A stretch of 64,000 nucleotides of DNA, taken from the NCBI RefSeq assembly GCF_020520425.1, contig NC_079491.1, forward strand, positions 23,613,449-23,677,448, read 5' to 3'. Source of the stretch: Spinacia oleracea (taxonomy: Eukaryota; Streptophyta; Magnoliopsida; Caryophyllales; Amaranthaceae). Shown one piece after another: positions 1 to 12,030 of this stretch. The translations under genes and the position numbers were made by a program. The first letter of the stretch is position 1; each line of letters starts with the position of its first letter. The notes under the pieces are model-generated. The model did no database searches. It was not told the DNA's origin and worked only from the letters and a program-made list of their open reading frames with translations.

Positions 1-1176
1 CCGTAGATAGTCCACAGTACGTCCGGATCCGCCTCAAGCTTGACCAACTAGAATCGCCCTTAAGGTAGCTTAGGAATTTCGGCTATTAGATGCAAGTGTA
101 TGGTTAATTTTTCTTCAAAAACTTACCTTTAGAATACTTCAATCGTCTGTTAAATATGTGACCCTAGGCCTATATTTATAGAGTTTATGGAAAGGAATTA
201 TAATCCTACTAGGATATGGATTTATTTAATTAAAATCCTATTTGAACTCTAATTAATAAATTTAATCTATTAGGATTAGGATTTTATCATTGCACGAATT
301 CCGATAGGATTAGGATTCGTTACGAACACGAGTGTCGCACGACCACGAGGGACGCACGCACCCGCGCAGGCCTTGCGGCCCACACGAGTGGGCGCTGTCT
401 CGCAGCCCACGAGCACACGCTCCAGCGCGTGCGCCTACGGCCTTGCGCTGGGCCTGGCGAGGTTGTGGCCTTCGTGTTGGGCGCTTGGCTTGCTGGGCGC
501 GGGCCTGGCTTCGTGCTGGGCCTTCGTCTGGCAAGCCTCGTCCGATGCTAATTCGTACGATGCGCTTCCGATTAAATTCCCGGTTCCGGAATTCATTTCC
601 GATACGACCAATATTTAATATTTCCGATTCCGGAATTAATTTCCGTTTCGAACAAATATTTAATATTTCCGTTTCCGGAATTATTTTCTGATTCCGATAA
701 TATTTCCGATTCAGACAATATTTCCGATTCCGGCAATATTTCCATTTCCAATAATATTTTCCGATACGTACCATGTTTCCGGTTCCGGCAACATCCACGC
801 CTTGGATAATATTCATATTTCCGATACGATTTCCGTTTCTGGCAATATCATCGTTTCCGGAGTATTCATTTCTTGCTTGTGACGATCTTAGCTCCCACTG
901 AAACCAAGATCCGTCGATTCCGAATATCCATAGATGGAGTATTTAATGCCATTAAATACTTGATCCGTTTACGTACTATTTGTGTGACCCTACGGGTTCA
1001 GTCAACAGTAAGCTGTGGATTAATATCATTAATTCCACTTGAACTGAAGCGGCCTCTAGCTAGGCATTCAGCTCACTTGATCTCACTGAATTATTTAACT
1101 TGTTAATTAATACTGAACCGCATTTATTAGACTTAATATTATATGCATACTTGGACCAAGGGCACTATTTCCTTCA
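1..1176 (-). mobile_element. 3' LTR of Copia-type element A (truncated by window edge)
   Basis: This stretch repeats almost base for base at 15817-17022 in the same orientation and, inverted, at 9279-10475. Read on the minus strand the LTR starts TGAAGGAAATA at 1176, directly after a purine-rich tract (GTGGGAGAC, 1177-1185) that serves as polypurine tract. By comparison with the full copy about 180 bases lie beyond the left edge. A TATA-like CTATAAATATAG occurs on the minus strand near 170-181. Inside is a GC-rich block (about 340-540) and an array of TTCCGATTCCGG-type short repeats (565-865). The open frames across the GC-rich block have no recognisable domain. The LTR identity is certain; membership of the Angela/Tork side of Copia is an inference from the LTR start and the pol remnants. 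Confidence 0.9.
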
Positions 1177-2793
1177 GTCTCCCACTTGTCCTTAGGGACA
1201 AGTGTGCATTACCTTATTCCTTTGTCGCTCGGTGCTTAAACATAAGGTAAGAGTTGTCATCCTTATTATGTCCAGAGGTGTTTCTCGGTTTCAGAGTTCA
1301 ACTGATCTAATAAACAGATAATCATAGCCTATGATTCATCTGAGCATGGCCATGCATTTTACAGTTTCTAGCTCTCCGAGTGGCCTTGTACAACTTTCAG
1401 CATCTCATCCCGATTTATGGGAGGACAATCCCAATCTTGTGATCTTGAGATTAGACTTCGTTTGATAGGTGATTACCTGAACGTTGCCTTTATAGCCTCC
1501 TTTTACGGTGCGACGGTTGGTCAACGTCAAAGTAACCAGTTCTCAAACAAGTAATCTCAAATCACTCATGTATTGAGGATTTAGTGTCTAATAATTTTAA
1601 TGAAATTTATTGATGACAGATTTTCATCTCTTACAGTAAAGTTTCATAGGTCTGTCCGATACTAGTGTTCCCAAAGTAAGTATCTATGCAAATGATTACG
1701 ACATTGCCATGTCCACATAGTTCAAGAAACAGAACTACTAGTCATCTTGCATTCTAGTCGTCTAACGTTTTCTATGCGTCCATTTTTATAGAAAACTCCG
1801 ACCAGGGACCATTTTTCAACTTTTGACATTCAAGTTCACTTGATAGACATTTCTTAGTCACAGGACTGGTCCTGACAGTCTATCTTGAATATATCGTCAA
1901 ATTGAAGGGACTCATCATTTAATACTAAACCAAGATTAAATGGAATATGAAAATACATTTTATATATGATAAATGTTCAACCCCATTGTTTTACAACCAC
2001 GGGCCTCAAACCCATCTTTAAAACAGTTCATGGAATTCAAAGCTATGCTTGATTTCCAGTGCTACAACGTGATTGTTGCTTCTCACTTGTTGCATAGGTT
2101 TAGTTATCATGCATTGCCAATCTTAATATCCTTTTCATCGAATGTTCTTCGAGATAGGATGATAAGATCTTTTGAGTTTGTTTATTGTGTGATCTAGTCT
2201 TTCTTACTTCGATAGTGGTTCTACGCATTTTGCAATGAAGAACTATCAAGCCAGCAGACATGTGATCTACTAAAGTTCAATGAAGAACTCATTAATATAA
2301 ACAACCCTGTTTTATTGCTTCTTAGGCAATAATTACTTTTACTTCAACTGTTTAGGTTGCTAGTGATGCTTTGTTTGGATTTACTTATCCAAGTAGTTCA
2401 TAGATATGTGGAAGACTTTCCAGCTGTATCTTAGAACATAGAAATTAATATTTAATTTCCCACGCAACAAATCATGGTCTCCAATCCATGTTGCCATTTC
2501 AAACCACGATGCATATAGCTCGTTGTTGCCAATGGTTAACTCCAAAGGGATCTTGCTTGATCCTTTGCCAGTGTTTATGCGTGTAGCATCAATATTCAGC
2601 ATATCTTTATTTCCTTGAGTCAAGAACTAATCTTATGTACCTTTTCAAGTACCATAAGTTTTTCTTGATCTCAATCTAGTTGATCTTCACTTAGATCAAT
2701 AGAGATTGGTATATGTTCGTCATGCCCAAAGTCATACGATACGTTTTTGGCGATCCTCATATTATATCATACATGATAAATTCTTTTGCAGAA
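1177..2793 (-). mobile_element. 3' internal part of Copia element A
   Basis: Noncoding region between the end of pol and the 3' LTR of element A, read on the minus strand. It is the inverted counterpart of 5590-5804 plus 7858-9278 in element B. Its right limit is a sharp junction at about 2794-2799, where homology stops and element B sequence from the opposite strand and an upstream part of the element begins. The six bases TAATTC at the junction are shared by both partners, which suggests a microhomology-joined deletion. No intact reading frame is present. Confidence 0.8.
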
Positions 2794-3439
2794 TAATTCT
2801 CGAATAGATCGATGCGTAGAGAACTTTAGAAGCTTCTGGTAAGATCATCTAGTTGAAACAAAACATTCAACATAAATAAAATGGTAAGAACTTTGTTAAA
2901 GTAACATTAGACATGTCAAAACAAAGTATAAAAGTCAACACTAAAGAATTCAATTCTTAAGACTATTAGAAAGGGTACAAAAAATAGGAAAACAAGGAAC
3001 AAATGAAAGGAATTTACGATTCCGTTTCTACCTATAAGTTTATGTTTAAAGAGAAGTGACCTAGCAATCAAACTTCCTTGGTATCATATACCGCTTGAGA
3101 TTCTTACTTTGGTAATAACTCAAACAATGGAAGCTAGGATACACTAATGACCTACAAGTGGGAAATGAAGCATGACAATGCTACATTAGTTGTAGGGTCA
3201 TCTAGTTTGTTTTAAGTCCTTTCAAAGGCTGGAACTTAATGGCTATTTTGTTCCATAATCAACATACCTAAATTTCTATTTTCAAACACAGAAAGACTCA
3301 CATTCAAGAAAAACAAAAACAATGTTTGTTTGTTTATTTGAATGAAATGGTCAATTACAGGTTGAGTCAATATGCTTGATTAAAACAAACAACTCTTTAA
3401 AGAACTTTACTAGGTTCAAATCAACCCCTTGATTTGAGT

Positions 3440-3860
3440 TCCACTAATCTTTGGCATTGTTGCTTAGACCATATCAACAAGTTAACATTCAAAAGCTCTA
3501 TTTTGATGGACTTTTGAAAGTTCATTGATTTCTAGATCAATTTAAGACGACTAGTCTTACTTGTTGAAAGTAACAAAAGATATGAACTATTGTTAGAACG
3601 CCTAGACAATAGAGTTCAAAGATAAAGAAAGATTTTATGACTTTATTATTTCACATGGATTTGAGTGAATATAGGTTTATTTACTCAAAAGTGATATAAG
3701 TTGAATCTGTTTGGCTAGTTCAAAGATTCAGAAGTATAAAATCCACTTGGCAAGAAATCATAAAGATCTAGGTTAGATCATGTTGATGATTACTTGAGAC
3801 CAAATATGATCATCAATGATTGTGTGTTGTAATTTCACAATCTAGGTCCATAAGATATGG
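3440..3860 (+). pseudogene. Decayed Copia pre-integrase/integrase region of element B
   Basis: Conceptual translation gives fragments of the Copia GAG-pre-integrase and integrase domains: LWHCCLDHIN near 3450-3480 (family pattern LWHxRLGH), FDGLL-like codons after it, and near 3660-3780 a stretch that aligns with the integrase core pattern DxSxYxYxYxxKxxxxxxEKFKEF followed by xxxGKKIK. The product would be the enzyme inserting cDNA into the genome. Stops and frameshifts occur throughout, so no protein can be made. The same region, with the same kind of lesions, is present inverted in element A at about 11640-12030. Assignment rests on pattern recognition by eye. Confidence 0.55.
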
Positions 3861-4639
3861 CATATCTTAGTTGGAATAATCGAATTCAATTAGTACTTGA
3901 TTCGATTAATGATGAATCATAAAGACTTTTCCTATAATTTCTAAAACAAAATGCTCAACTACCACCAAACTAAACCAAATTCGTCAAAGCTATTGAAAAG
4001 TAATTTCAAAATAACTTTTCATAAAATATATCTAGAGAGTTGCAAAACTCAGTGGGAGCTTAGTGTTTGTCATTCGACAAACTAAAGCCCAAGTATAGAT
4101 ATATGTTTCATTGTGATGAGACACAAGGGTATTGTTTTTACCACGCATTTTTGAGAACATAATGTTTGTTTGCTCGAAATAATGTCCTTTTGGAGATTCG
4201 TTTCCAAAATGACAAGTGGGAAAAAATAGACCTCGAAAGTTTTCGAGGCGAACAACAAACATAAACGGACATTCCGGAGGCTTTTCGAAGTTCTTCAGAA
4301 AATCCGAACACTTATTCTTAAGGACTTTAGAAGTGGCTTTAAAAATAGACATCTCTTAGAAGACTTTACAAGTGCTTCAAGGAGAACAGAATATTCAAAG
4401 GACTTTCAATTGTCTGTTAATATTCTATTGTTTGATGTTCTATACCCAAGTAGGCATGGAGTTCAAGTCACTGAAACTATGAGATTCTTCTATTAGATAG
4501 TGAAGAAACATGTTCAGGTCAATGAAGCTATGAGATTCTTCTATTAGATAGTGAAGAAACCTACAACTTGCAGTCAAACTATTATGTAGATTAATGAGTT
4601 TGTGACTTGTAAGAATGCTATGACGAAACCCAGATTCCC

Positions 4640-5140
4640 TAAAATGGTTAAAGGCCATATATAGACTCAAATGTTTTAGATGGTTAGAGGCCATAAAACA
4701 TAATCAATGTTTTGATGACAAAGTTGAAATTTTGTTGATTTGCAAGAATAGTTTCACACCTATTGGTTGCAAGTTTGTTTTAAGGATAAAAACCATCAAA
4801 CATGGAATTGTGTTCACACACAAAGCTAGATTAGTTGCTAAAGGTTACAAGCAAATTCACGACGTAGATTGTGTTGAAGCCTCATGCAAAATCGTAATGC
4901 TTAAGTCTATAATTCAAGCAATGATTGCATATTGGTACATATGGCAATTAGATGACAAAACGTATTCCTCAATCAAATGTTGGAAGAAAACTATGTACAT
5001 GGCATGTCATAGGATTTGTGGATCCAAATAAATGCTTGAAAAGGAATGCTAGCTTATGAAATCTAAGTACAGATTTAAGCAAGCAATTGGGAATTGGAAC
5101 TGTATTTTAGTGAAGCTAATAAGCATTTTAGTTTCATAAA
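4640..5140 (+). pseudogene. Copia reverse transcriptase remnant of element B
   Basis: An open stretch at 4732-5031 translates with recognisable Copia RT: PIGCKFVLRIKT, then HKARLVAKGYKQIH, then IWQLDDKTYSS (family: IWQMDVKTAFLNG). The FLNG catalytic neighbourhood is corrupted and the first aspartate block is degraded. Upstream at 4640-4730 are two tandem RWLEA/KWLKA-like segments, the usual entry to the RT domain. Downstream, out of frame, KQAIGNWN (family KQASRSWN) appears near 5080. The second half with YVDD was not found. Intact Copia RT spans about 240 residues; only about 100 are in frame here. Non-functional. Confidence 0.8.
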
Positions 5141-5804
5141 ATATACATGATTCTTATAGATGTATAAGAAGTTTAGTGGGAGTACATAAAAACTTAATTG
5201 GTCCTATGTGTATCACACACATATCTCTCTATTGTGAAATAACATTCAAATGCTAATGATTTAGATTTGAAATTATTCATCAATGATGGACCAAGGCGAA
5301 ACTTAGTACATACTGGGTATTAAGATCTATTTACAAAGATCTTATATTGATGTTTTGGATTAAGTAATGGAATTTACTAAATCAAACACGAAAGACTCCA
5401 TTGGAGATATTCGACCCATGTGAATAAATCTAAGTAAAGAATGTTTGAACTATGTATAAGCATTTACTAAGTTAAACATCAAAGGATCTAAGTAAGATTC
5501 TTAACCTATATTATATGTCAAAGAATTTAGCTGGATTTAGTATCTACTGAAACTAGATGAGCTAAAGTTACATGAATATAATTCAATTGGGAATTATTCT
5601 GCAAAATAATTTATCATGTATGATATAATATGAGGATCGCCAAAAACGTATCGTATGACGTTAGGCATGACGAACATATACCAATCTCTATTGATCTAAG
5701 TGAAGATCAACTAGATTGAGATCAAGAATACTTATGGTACTTGAAAAGGTACATAGGAATAGTTCTTGATTCAAGGAAATAAAGATATGCTAAATATTGA
5801 TGCT

Positions 5805-7857
5805 TGACAAGGCGATTTTCGCGTCGTTATACGAAAAACACCTAGTCAAACAATATTTATAAGAACACCTAACTAACCAACTATATTGATCATAGCGGCA
5901 AGTTCGGGATCGTCCCAAGAGAATGGATATGTTTGACTTTTCAATCTAATATGTTCAAAAGCTAATTCGAATGGAAAATAAGTTTTTGTATTAATCTAAT
6001 GAAAACAAGAATATGAAATATGAACAAGTAAAGAAATTCTAGAGATTTCGGGAATCGGCAATGGAAATTGAATTAAGAGAAGAACAAGGTCAAAACAATC
6101 ATGATTATGCAAAGACTTGATACAAAGCGGAATAGAAACTAATGTCGTGCTCGCCACCTCTCGGATAGAGCACGCGAAGCATCTAATCTATGGAAAAGCT
6201 TTCGCATAGTCCTCAACTAGACCACTTGCATATAAGACCTACTATTCACTTGCATAAAAGAGGTTCACAATGTCTTGCCAAACCTAAACTATGCATTCCA
6301 ATCAATTCTAATCAATTAGCATTTGCAACTAATTAGTCATGGAAAATCCTATCATCAACTCACATTTAATCACAACATCAATCATGAATTTCCCTATGAT
6401 TTCCCCAAATTCAACCCCAAAGCTTCAACCCTAACCTCTAGACTAAAACTACTCAATTAACATGATTAAAACTAAGATTAAACTAAAGCGAATCCTAATC
6501 ATGAAACTAGTTAAGGAAATCAAACTAATTCTATCAACTAAAATCAAACATGAAAATTCAAAGTAAAATCCAACAAATTCAACCAAAAAAGATTCAAAAT
6601 TAAAATCACATAACAAAGCATAAACTAATTAAACAATAAGAACAAAGATAATTAAAGAGACAATTAAAACAAAAGAGAGAGAATTATACCTTGAATTGAG
6701 TTGAATGCATTCGAAAATTGAGGAACACAAAACTAAAATGAAGAACAAAAAGGCTAAAAATGAAGAACACAAAACTGAAATTGAAATTCGAAAAATGGAG
6801 AACGAAATTCAGATTCTAAGCTACGAATTTGTGTTTCTAATTAATCTAATCTATCCTACACTACTCCTAAATCGTTGCTCTCTAATCGCAGCCAAGAGCT
6901 CGACCTAAAACACCAATCTCCCCCCCCCCCCCCGTCAATTCGCTGCGCTGCTGCTTAAATAGAACAGACACGGTGGCCGGTGCGGGCGCACCGGAAGGGA
7001 ACTCCAAATATTCAGTCCAAGGCAGAATGTTTTCGAGTGCAAGATTGGTGAGTGTGAGGGCGCACCCATTTGGTGCGGGCGCACCGCTGTGCGCTGCTAG
7101 ATTATGCTCGTGGCCTGCATTGTTGCTGCGATGATCTTGTTGTGCTGCGTTGGTGCAATACGATGATGCTGCTACGATGGGTTACGATTGCTTGGTGCTG
7201 CGATGGTGCAGTGATAGGCAACAGTGGATGCGTGGCTGTTGCTACTATGGGCATTGCTTGGCTCGTGTGCACGTTGCTTGGCTGCCGATGCTCATCGTCT
7301 AGCACGAGCTTGGTTCGTCGCTGCACGTTACATGGATGCCGCTGCCCATCGTCTAGCACGAGCTTGGTTCGTCGCTGCACGTTACATGGCTGCCGCTGCC
7401 CATCGTCTAGCACGAGCTTGGCTCGTCGCTGCACAATGAACAAAATCGTATAGCATATCAACAAAATCGTAAAATATATTCTAAGATCGTCTAGCACGCT
7501 AGAAAATCGTATAGCACATTATTAAAATCGGAAAACGCATTATTAAACCGGAAAATCACATATTTAATTCGTTTAACATTTTTGCAAATCGTCAAGTCAT
7601 TTAAATCATCGTCTAAACCAAAAATCACATTATTTAGCACGTTAACACTCCAAATAACCATATGCTATGAAATTGAGCATAAAAGACACATTTATAGCGA
7701 AAACGGCTAGAATACACGCAAAACGAGAGAATGATATGATTAATGCAAAAACGCGACAAACGAACTAAAAATGATAAAACTAAGTAAAAATAATAATAAA
7801 ATCCTAATAAAATGAAATGAAATCCTAGGCTAAGAGCGACATAAATGTCGCTCATCA
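5805..7857. mobile_element. Solo LTR (2053 bp) inserted in element B, TSD ATGCT
   Basis: Element B sequence is interrupted exactly: the uninterrupted inverse copy (around 2590) reads through the site, whereas here ATGCT occurs on both sides (5800-5804 and 7858-7862) of a segment starting TGACAAGG and ending GCTCATCA. TG...CA ends and a 5-bp duplication are diagnostic of an LTR retrotransposon, and with no internal region it is a solo LTR left by recombination. Close to the right end is a perfect hairpin, GAGCGACA-TAAA-TGTCGCTC (7834-7853). The segment also holds a run of 14 C (6920-6933) and three 54-bp repeats. The family is uncertain; the start and hairpin resemble Gypsy (Tat/Athila-like) LTRs, which is a guess. 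Confidence 0.85.
7265..7433. repeat. 54-bp tandem repeat, three copies
   Basis: The string CGTCTAGCACGAGCTTGG recurs at 7295, 7349 and 7403, exactly 54 bases apart, with only a few substitutions between copies. Because the period is a multiple of three it creates repetitive open frames on both strands, which I treat as artefacts. It lies inside the solo LTR at 5805-7857. Confidence 0.9.
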
Positions 7858-9278
7858 ATGCTACACGCATAAACACTGGCAAAGAATCAAGCAAGACCCT
7901 TTGGAGTTAACCATTGATAAGGACGAGCTATAGAGCATCGTGTTTTGAAATGGCAACATGGATTGGAGACCATGAGTTGTTGCGTGGGAAATTAAAATAT
8001 TAATTTCTATGTTCTAAGATACAGCTGGAAAGTATTCCACATATCTGTGAACTGCTTGGATAAGTAATTCCAAACAAAGCATCGCTAGCAACCTATAAAG
8101 TTGAAGTAAAAGTACTTATTGCCTATGAAGCAATAAAACAGGGTTGTTTATGTTAAAGAGTTCTTCACTGAACTTGGGTAGATCACATGTCTGCTGGCTT
8201 GATGGTTCTTCATTGAAAAATGCGTAGAACCACTCTTGAAGCAAGAAAAGACTAGATCACAAAATAAACATACTCAAAAGATCTTATCATCTATCTCGAA
8301 GAACATTCGATGAAAAGGATATTAAGATTGGCAAAGCATGATAACTAAACCTATGCAACAAGTCAGAAACAACACTCACATTGTGGCACTGGAAATCAAG
8401 CATAGCTTTGAATTCCATGAACTGTTTTAAAGATGGGTTTGAGTCCCATGGTTGTAAAACATTGGGGTTGAACATTTATCATATATGAAATGTATTTTCA
8501 TATTCCATTTAATCTTGGTTTAGTATTAAATGATGAGTCCCTTCAATTTGACGAAATATTCAAGATAGACTGTCAGGACCAGTCCTGTGACTAAGAAATG
8601 TCTATCAAGTGAACTTGAATGTCAAAGGTTGAAAATGGTCCCTGGTTGGAGTTTTCTATAAAATTGGACGCATAGAAAACGTTAGACGACTAGAATGCAA
8701 GATGACTAGTAGTTCTGTTTCTTGAACTATGTAGACATGGCAATGTCATAAATCATTTGCATAGATACTTACTTTGGGAAGACTAGTATCGGACAGACCT
8801 ATGAAACTTTACTGTAAGAGATGAAAATCTGTCATAAGTAAATTTTATTAAAATTATTAGACACTAAATCCTCAATACCTGAGTGATTTGAGATTACTTG
8901 TTTGAGAACTGGTTGCTTTGACGTTGACCAACCGTCGCACCGTAAAAGGAGGCCATAAAGGCAACGCTCAGGTAATCACCTATCAAACGAAGTCTAATCT
9001 CAAGATCGCAAGATTGGGATTGTCCTCCCATAAATCGGGATGAGATGCTTAAAAGTTGTACAAGGCCACTCGGAGAGCTAGAAACTGTGAAATGCATGGC
9101 CGTGCTCAGATGAATCATAGGCTATGATTATCTGCTTATTTGATCAGTTGAACTCTGAAACCGAGAAACACCTCTGAACATAATAAGGATGACAACTCTT
9201 ACCTTATGTTCAAGAGCAAGCATCGAGCGACAAAGGAATTAGGAAATGCACACTTGTCCCTAAGGACAAGTGGGAGAC

Positions 9279-10655
9279 TGAAGGAAATAATGCCCTTGGT
9301 CCAAGTATGCATTCAATGTTAAGTCTAATAAATGCGGTTCAGTATTAATTAACAAGTTAATAATTCAGTGAGATCAAGTGAGCTGAATGCCTAGCTAGAG
9401 GCCGCTTCAGTTCAAGTGGAATTAATGATATTAATCCACAGCTTACTCTTGACTGAACCCATAGGGTCACACAAATAGTACGTAAACGGATCAAGTATTT
9501 AATGGCATTAAATACTCTATCTATGGATATTCGGAATAGACGGATCTTGGTTTCAGTGGGAGCTGAGATTGTCACAAGCAAGTGAATACTCCGGAAACGA
9601 TGATATTGCCGGAAACGGAAATATGGATCGTATCGGAAATATAAATATTATCCAAGTCGTAGATGTTGCTGGAAACGGAAACATGGTACGTATCGGAAAA
9701 TAGTATCGGAAATGGAAATATTGCCGGAATCGGAAATATTGCCGGAAACGGAAATATTGTCAGAATCGAAAATATTATCGGAATCGGAAAATAATTCCGG
9801 AAACGGAAATATTAAATATTTGTTCGAAACGGAAATTAATTTCGGAATCGGAAATATTAAATATTGTTCGTATCGGAAATGAATTCCGGATTCGGGAATT
9901 TAATCGGAAGCGTATCGTACGAATTAGCATCGGACGAGGCCCGCTAGGCGAAGGCCCAACACGAAGCCAGGCCATCGCCCAGCGAGCCAACACGCACCAT
10001 CGCACGCCAAGCCTCGACCAGGCCCAGCGCAAGGCCAGGCCCAGCCAAGGCCTGGGGCGCGCGCGAGAGCACAGCAGCAGTGGGCCGAGCGCTGTGCGCC
10101 TAGCGTGGGCCGCAAGGCTTGCGCGGGTGTACGGTGCTCGTGAAATGCTTGTGCGGGAATCCTAAAGCAATCGGGATTCGAAATATGATTAAATCCTAAA
10201 ACTATTAGATAATGATTATTTAATAGAGTCCTAGCAGGATTCTAATTAAACTAATTAATATCCTAATAGGATTATAATTCCTTTTCCATACCTCTATAAA
10301 TAAGTGCCTAGGGTCATAATTTATAGACACGATTGGAGTATTCAAAGGGTAAGTTTTTGAAAGAAAATTCAGCCACTCTCTTGCACTAATAGCCGAAAAT
10401 TCCTAAGCACCTTAAGGGCGATTCTAGTTGGTCAATCTTGAGGCGGATCCGGACGTACTGTGGACTATCTACCGAGGGACGACACTTGGAGTCTTAAAGA
10501 CTTGTTCTTGTTCGGTTCGGGCGTAGTTAGGGAAGGCACGCTACAAAGTGTATGCATCTATACTATGCTAAATGATTATGTGTAAATAATATGCTTTCCT
10601 GGCTTTATGGTTTTCCGCATGATTTATGTATTGTCATATGTATCATAACCTAACA
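9279..10655 (+). mobile_element. 3' LTR of Copia element B
   Basis: Complete 1377-bp LTR in plus orientation, starting TGAAGGAAATAATG after the polypurine tract and ending ATAACCTAACA. It is the inverse of 1-1176 and 15636-17022. A TATA-like CTCTATAAATAAG lies at about 10291-10303. The base after its end is not a primer binding site: the sequence resumes in the middle of element A's RT gene (AACCATCA read on the minus strand). This shows that B inserted into A. The target duplication on this side would be 10656-10660 (TGATG); its partner has been lost with B's left end. Confidence 0.9.
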
Positions 10656-11639
10656 TGATGGTTTTTATCCTTAAAACCAATTTGCAACCAATAGGTGTTA
10701 ACCCATTCTTGCAAATCAACAAAATTTTAATTTTGTTATCAAAACATTGGTTATGTTTTATGGCCTTTAACCATCTGAAACATTTGAGTCTATATATGGC
10801 CTCTAACCATTTTAGGGAATCTAGGTTTCGTCATAGCTTTCTTACAAGTCACAAACTCATTCATCAACATAATAGTTTGACTGCAAGTTGTGGGTTTCTT
10901 TACTGTCTAATAGAAGAATCTCATAGTTTCATTGACCTGAACTATATGTTTCTTCACTATCTAATAGAAGAATCTCATAGTTTCTGTGACTTGAACTCTA
11001 TGCCTACTTGGGTATAGAACATCAAACAATAGAATATCAACAGCCACTTGAAAGTCCTTTGAATATTCCGTTCTCCTTGAAGCACTTGTAAAGACTTCTA
11101 AGAGATGTCTATTCTTTAAAGCCACTTCTAAAGTCCTTAAGAATATGTGTTCAGATTTTCTGAAGAACTTCGAAAAGCCTCCGGAATGTCCTTTTATGTT
11201 TGTTGTTCGCCTCGAAGACTTTCGAGGTCTATTTTCTCCCACTTGTCATTTTGGAAACGAATCTCCAAAAGAACATTATTTCGAGCAAACAAACATTATG
11301 TTCTCAAAAATTCGTGGTAGAAACAATACCCTTGTGTCTCATTTGAATAAATCACAATGAAACATATATCTATACTTGGGCCTTAGTTTGTCAAATGACA
11401 AACACTAAGCTCCCACTGAGTTTAGCAACTCCTTAGATATATAATTATTGAAAAGATATTCTGAAATTACTTTTCAAAAGCTTTGAGGAATTTGGTTTAG
11501 TTTGGTGGTAGTTGAGCATTTTGTTTTTAGAAATTATAGGAAAAGTCTTTATGATTCATCATTGATCGAATCAAGTACTGATTGACTTCGATCATTCCAA
11601 CGTAGATATGCCATATCTTATGGAGCTAGATCGTGAAAA

Positions 11640-12030
11640 TTACAACACACAATCATTGATGATTATTCTTGACTTAAGTAATCATCAACATGATCTGACC
11701 TAGATCTTTATGATTCCTTGCCAAGTGGATTTTATACTTTTGAATCTTTGAACTAGCCAAACAGATTCAAGTTTATATCACTTTGAGTAAATAAACCTAT
11801 ATTCACTCAAATCCATGTGAAATAATTAAGTCATAAAATCTTTCTTTAGCTTTGAACTCTATTGTCTAGGCGTTCTAACAATAGTTCATATCTTTTGTTA
11901 CTTTCAAAAAGTAAGACTAGCTTGTCTTGAATGATCTAGAAATCAATCAACTTTCAAAAGTCCATCGAAATAGAGCTTGTGATGTTAACTTGTTGACATA
12001 GTCTAAGCAACAATGCCAAAGATTAGTGGA
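11640..12030 (-). pseudogene. Decayed Copia pre-integrase/integrase region of element A
   Basis: Inverse of the integrase remnant at 3440-3860. Read on the minus strand it starts with a LWHCCLD-like pre-integrase motif near 12025 and continues through the integrase core remnant near 11830-11700. The same insertions and stops interrupt both copies (for example AACAAGTTAACA after the His motif). They were therefore inherited from a common, already defective ancestor. No function is expected. Confidence 0.5.

Larger units (their letters stand above)
2794..9278 (+). mobile_element. Internal region of Copia element B (5'-truncated, plus strand)
   Basis: Second copy of the same retrotransposon family, opposite in direction to element A. 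From 2800 to about 4800 it matches the inverse of 12640-10656. After that it carries reverse transcriptase and 3' noncoding sequence up to the polypurine tract (GTGGGAGAC, 9270-9278). The 5' LTR, primer site and first part of the internal region are missing. Decayed integrase (about 3440-3860) and RT (4732-5040) regions lie in the correct order. A 2-kb solo LTR interrupts the 3' noncoding part at 5805-7857. Many stops and frameshifts make it non-coding; several lesions are shared with element A. Confidence 0.85.

Noticed and set aside
310-816. Long Arg/Ala/Asn-rich open frames in the LTRs (also 332-691, 9775-10115, 16126-16674)
   Set aside because: They span the GC-rich block and the TTCCGATTCCGG array, occur on both strands, differ between LTR copies and have no domain.
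4032-4352. Conserved-looking frames at 4032-4352 and 4440-4694 (minus) matching 10655-11360 (plus)
   Set aside because: They are antisense to the integrase-RT linker of the Copia elements; the similarity only reflects that A and B are copies of one family.
7070-7497. Cys/His-rich repeat protein candidates
   Set aside because: Frames are produced by a 54-bp DNA repeat inside a solo LTR and run on both strands.
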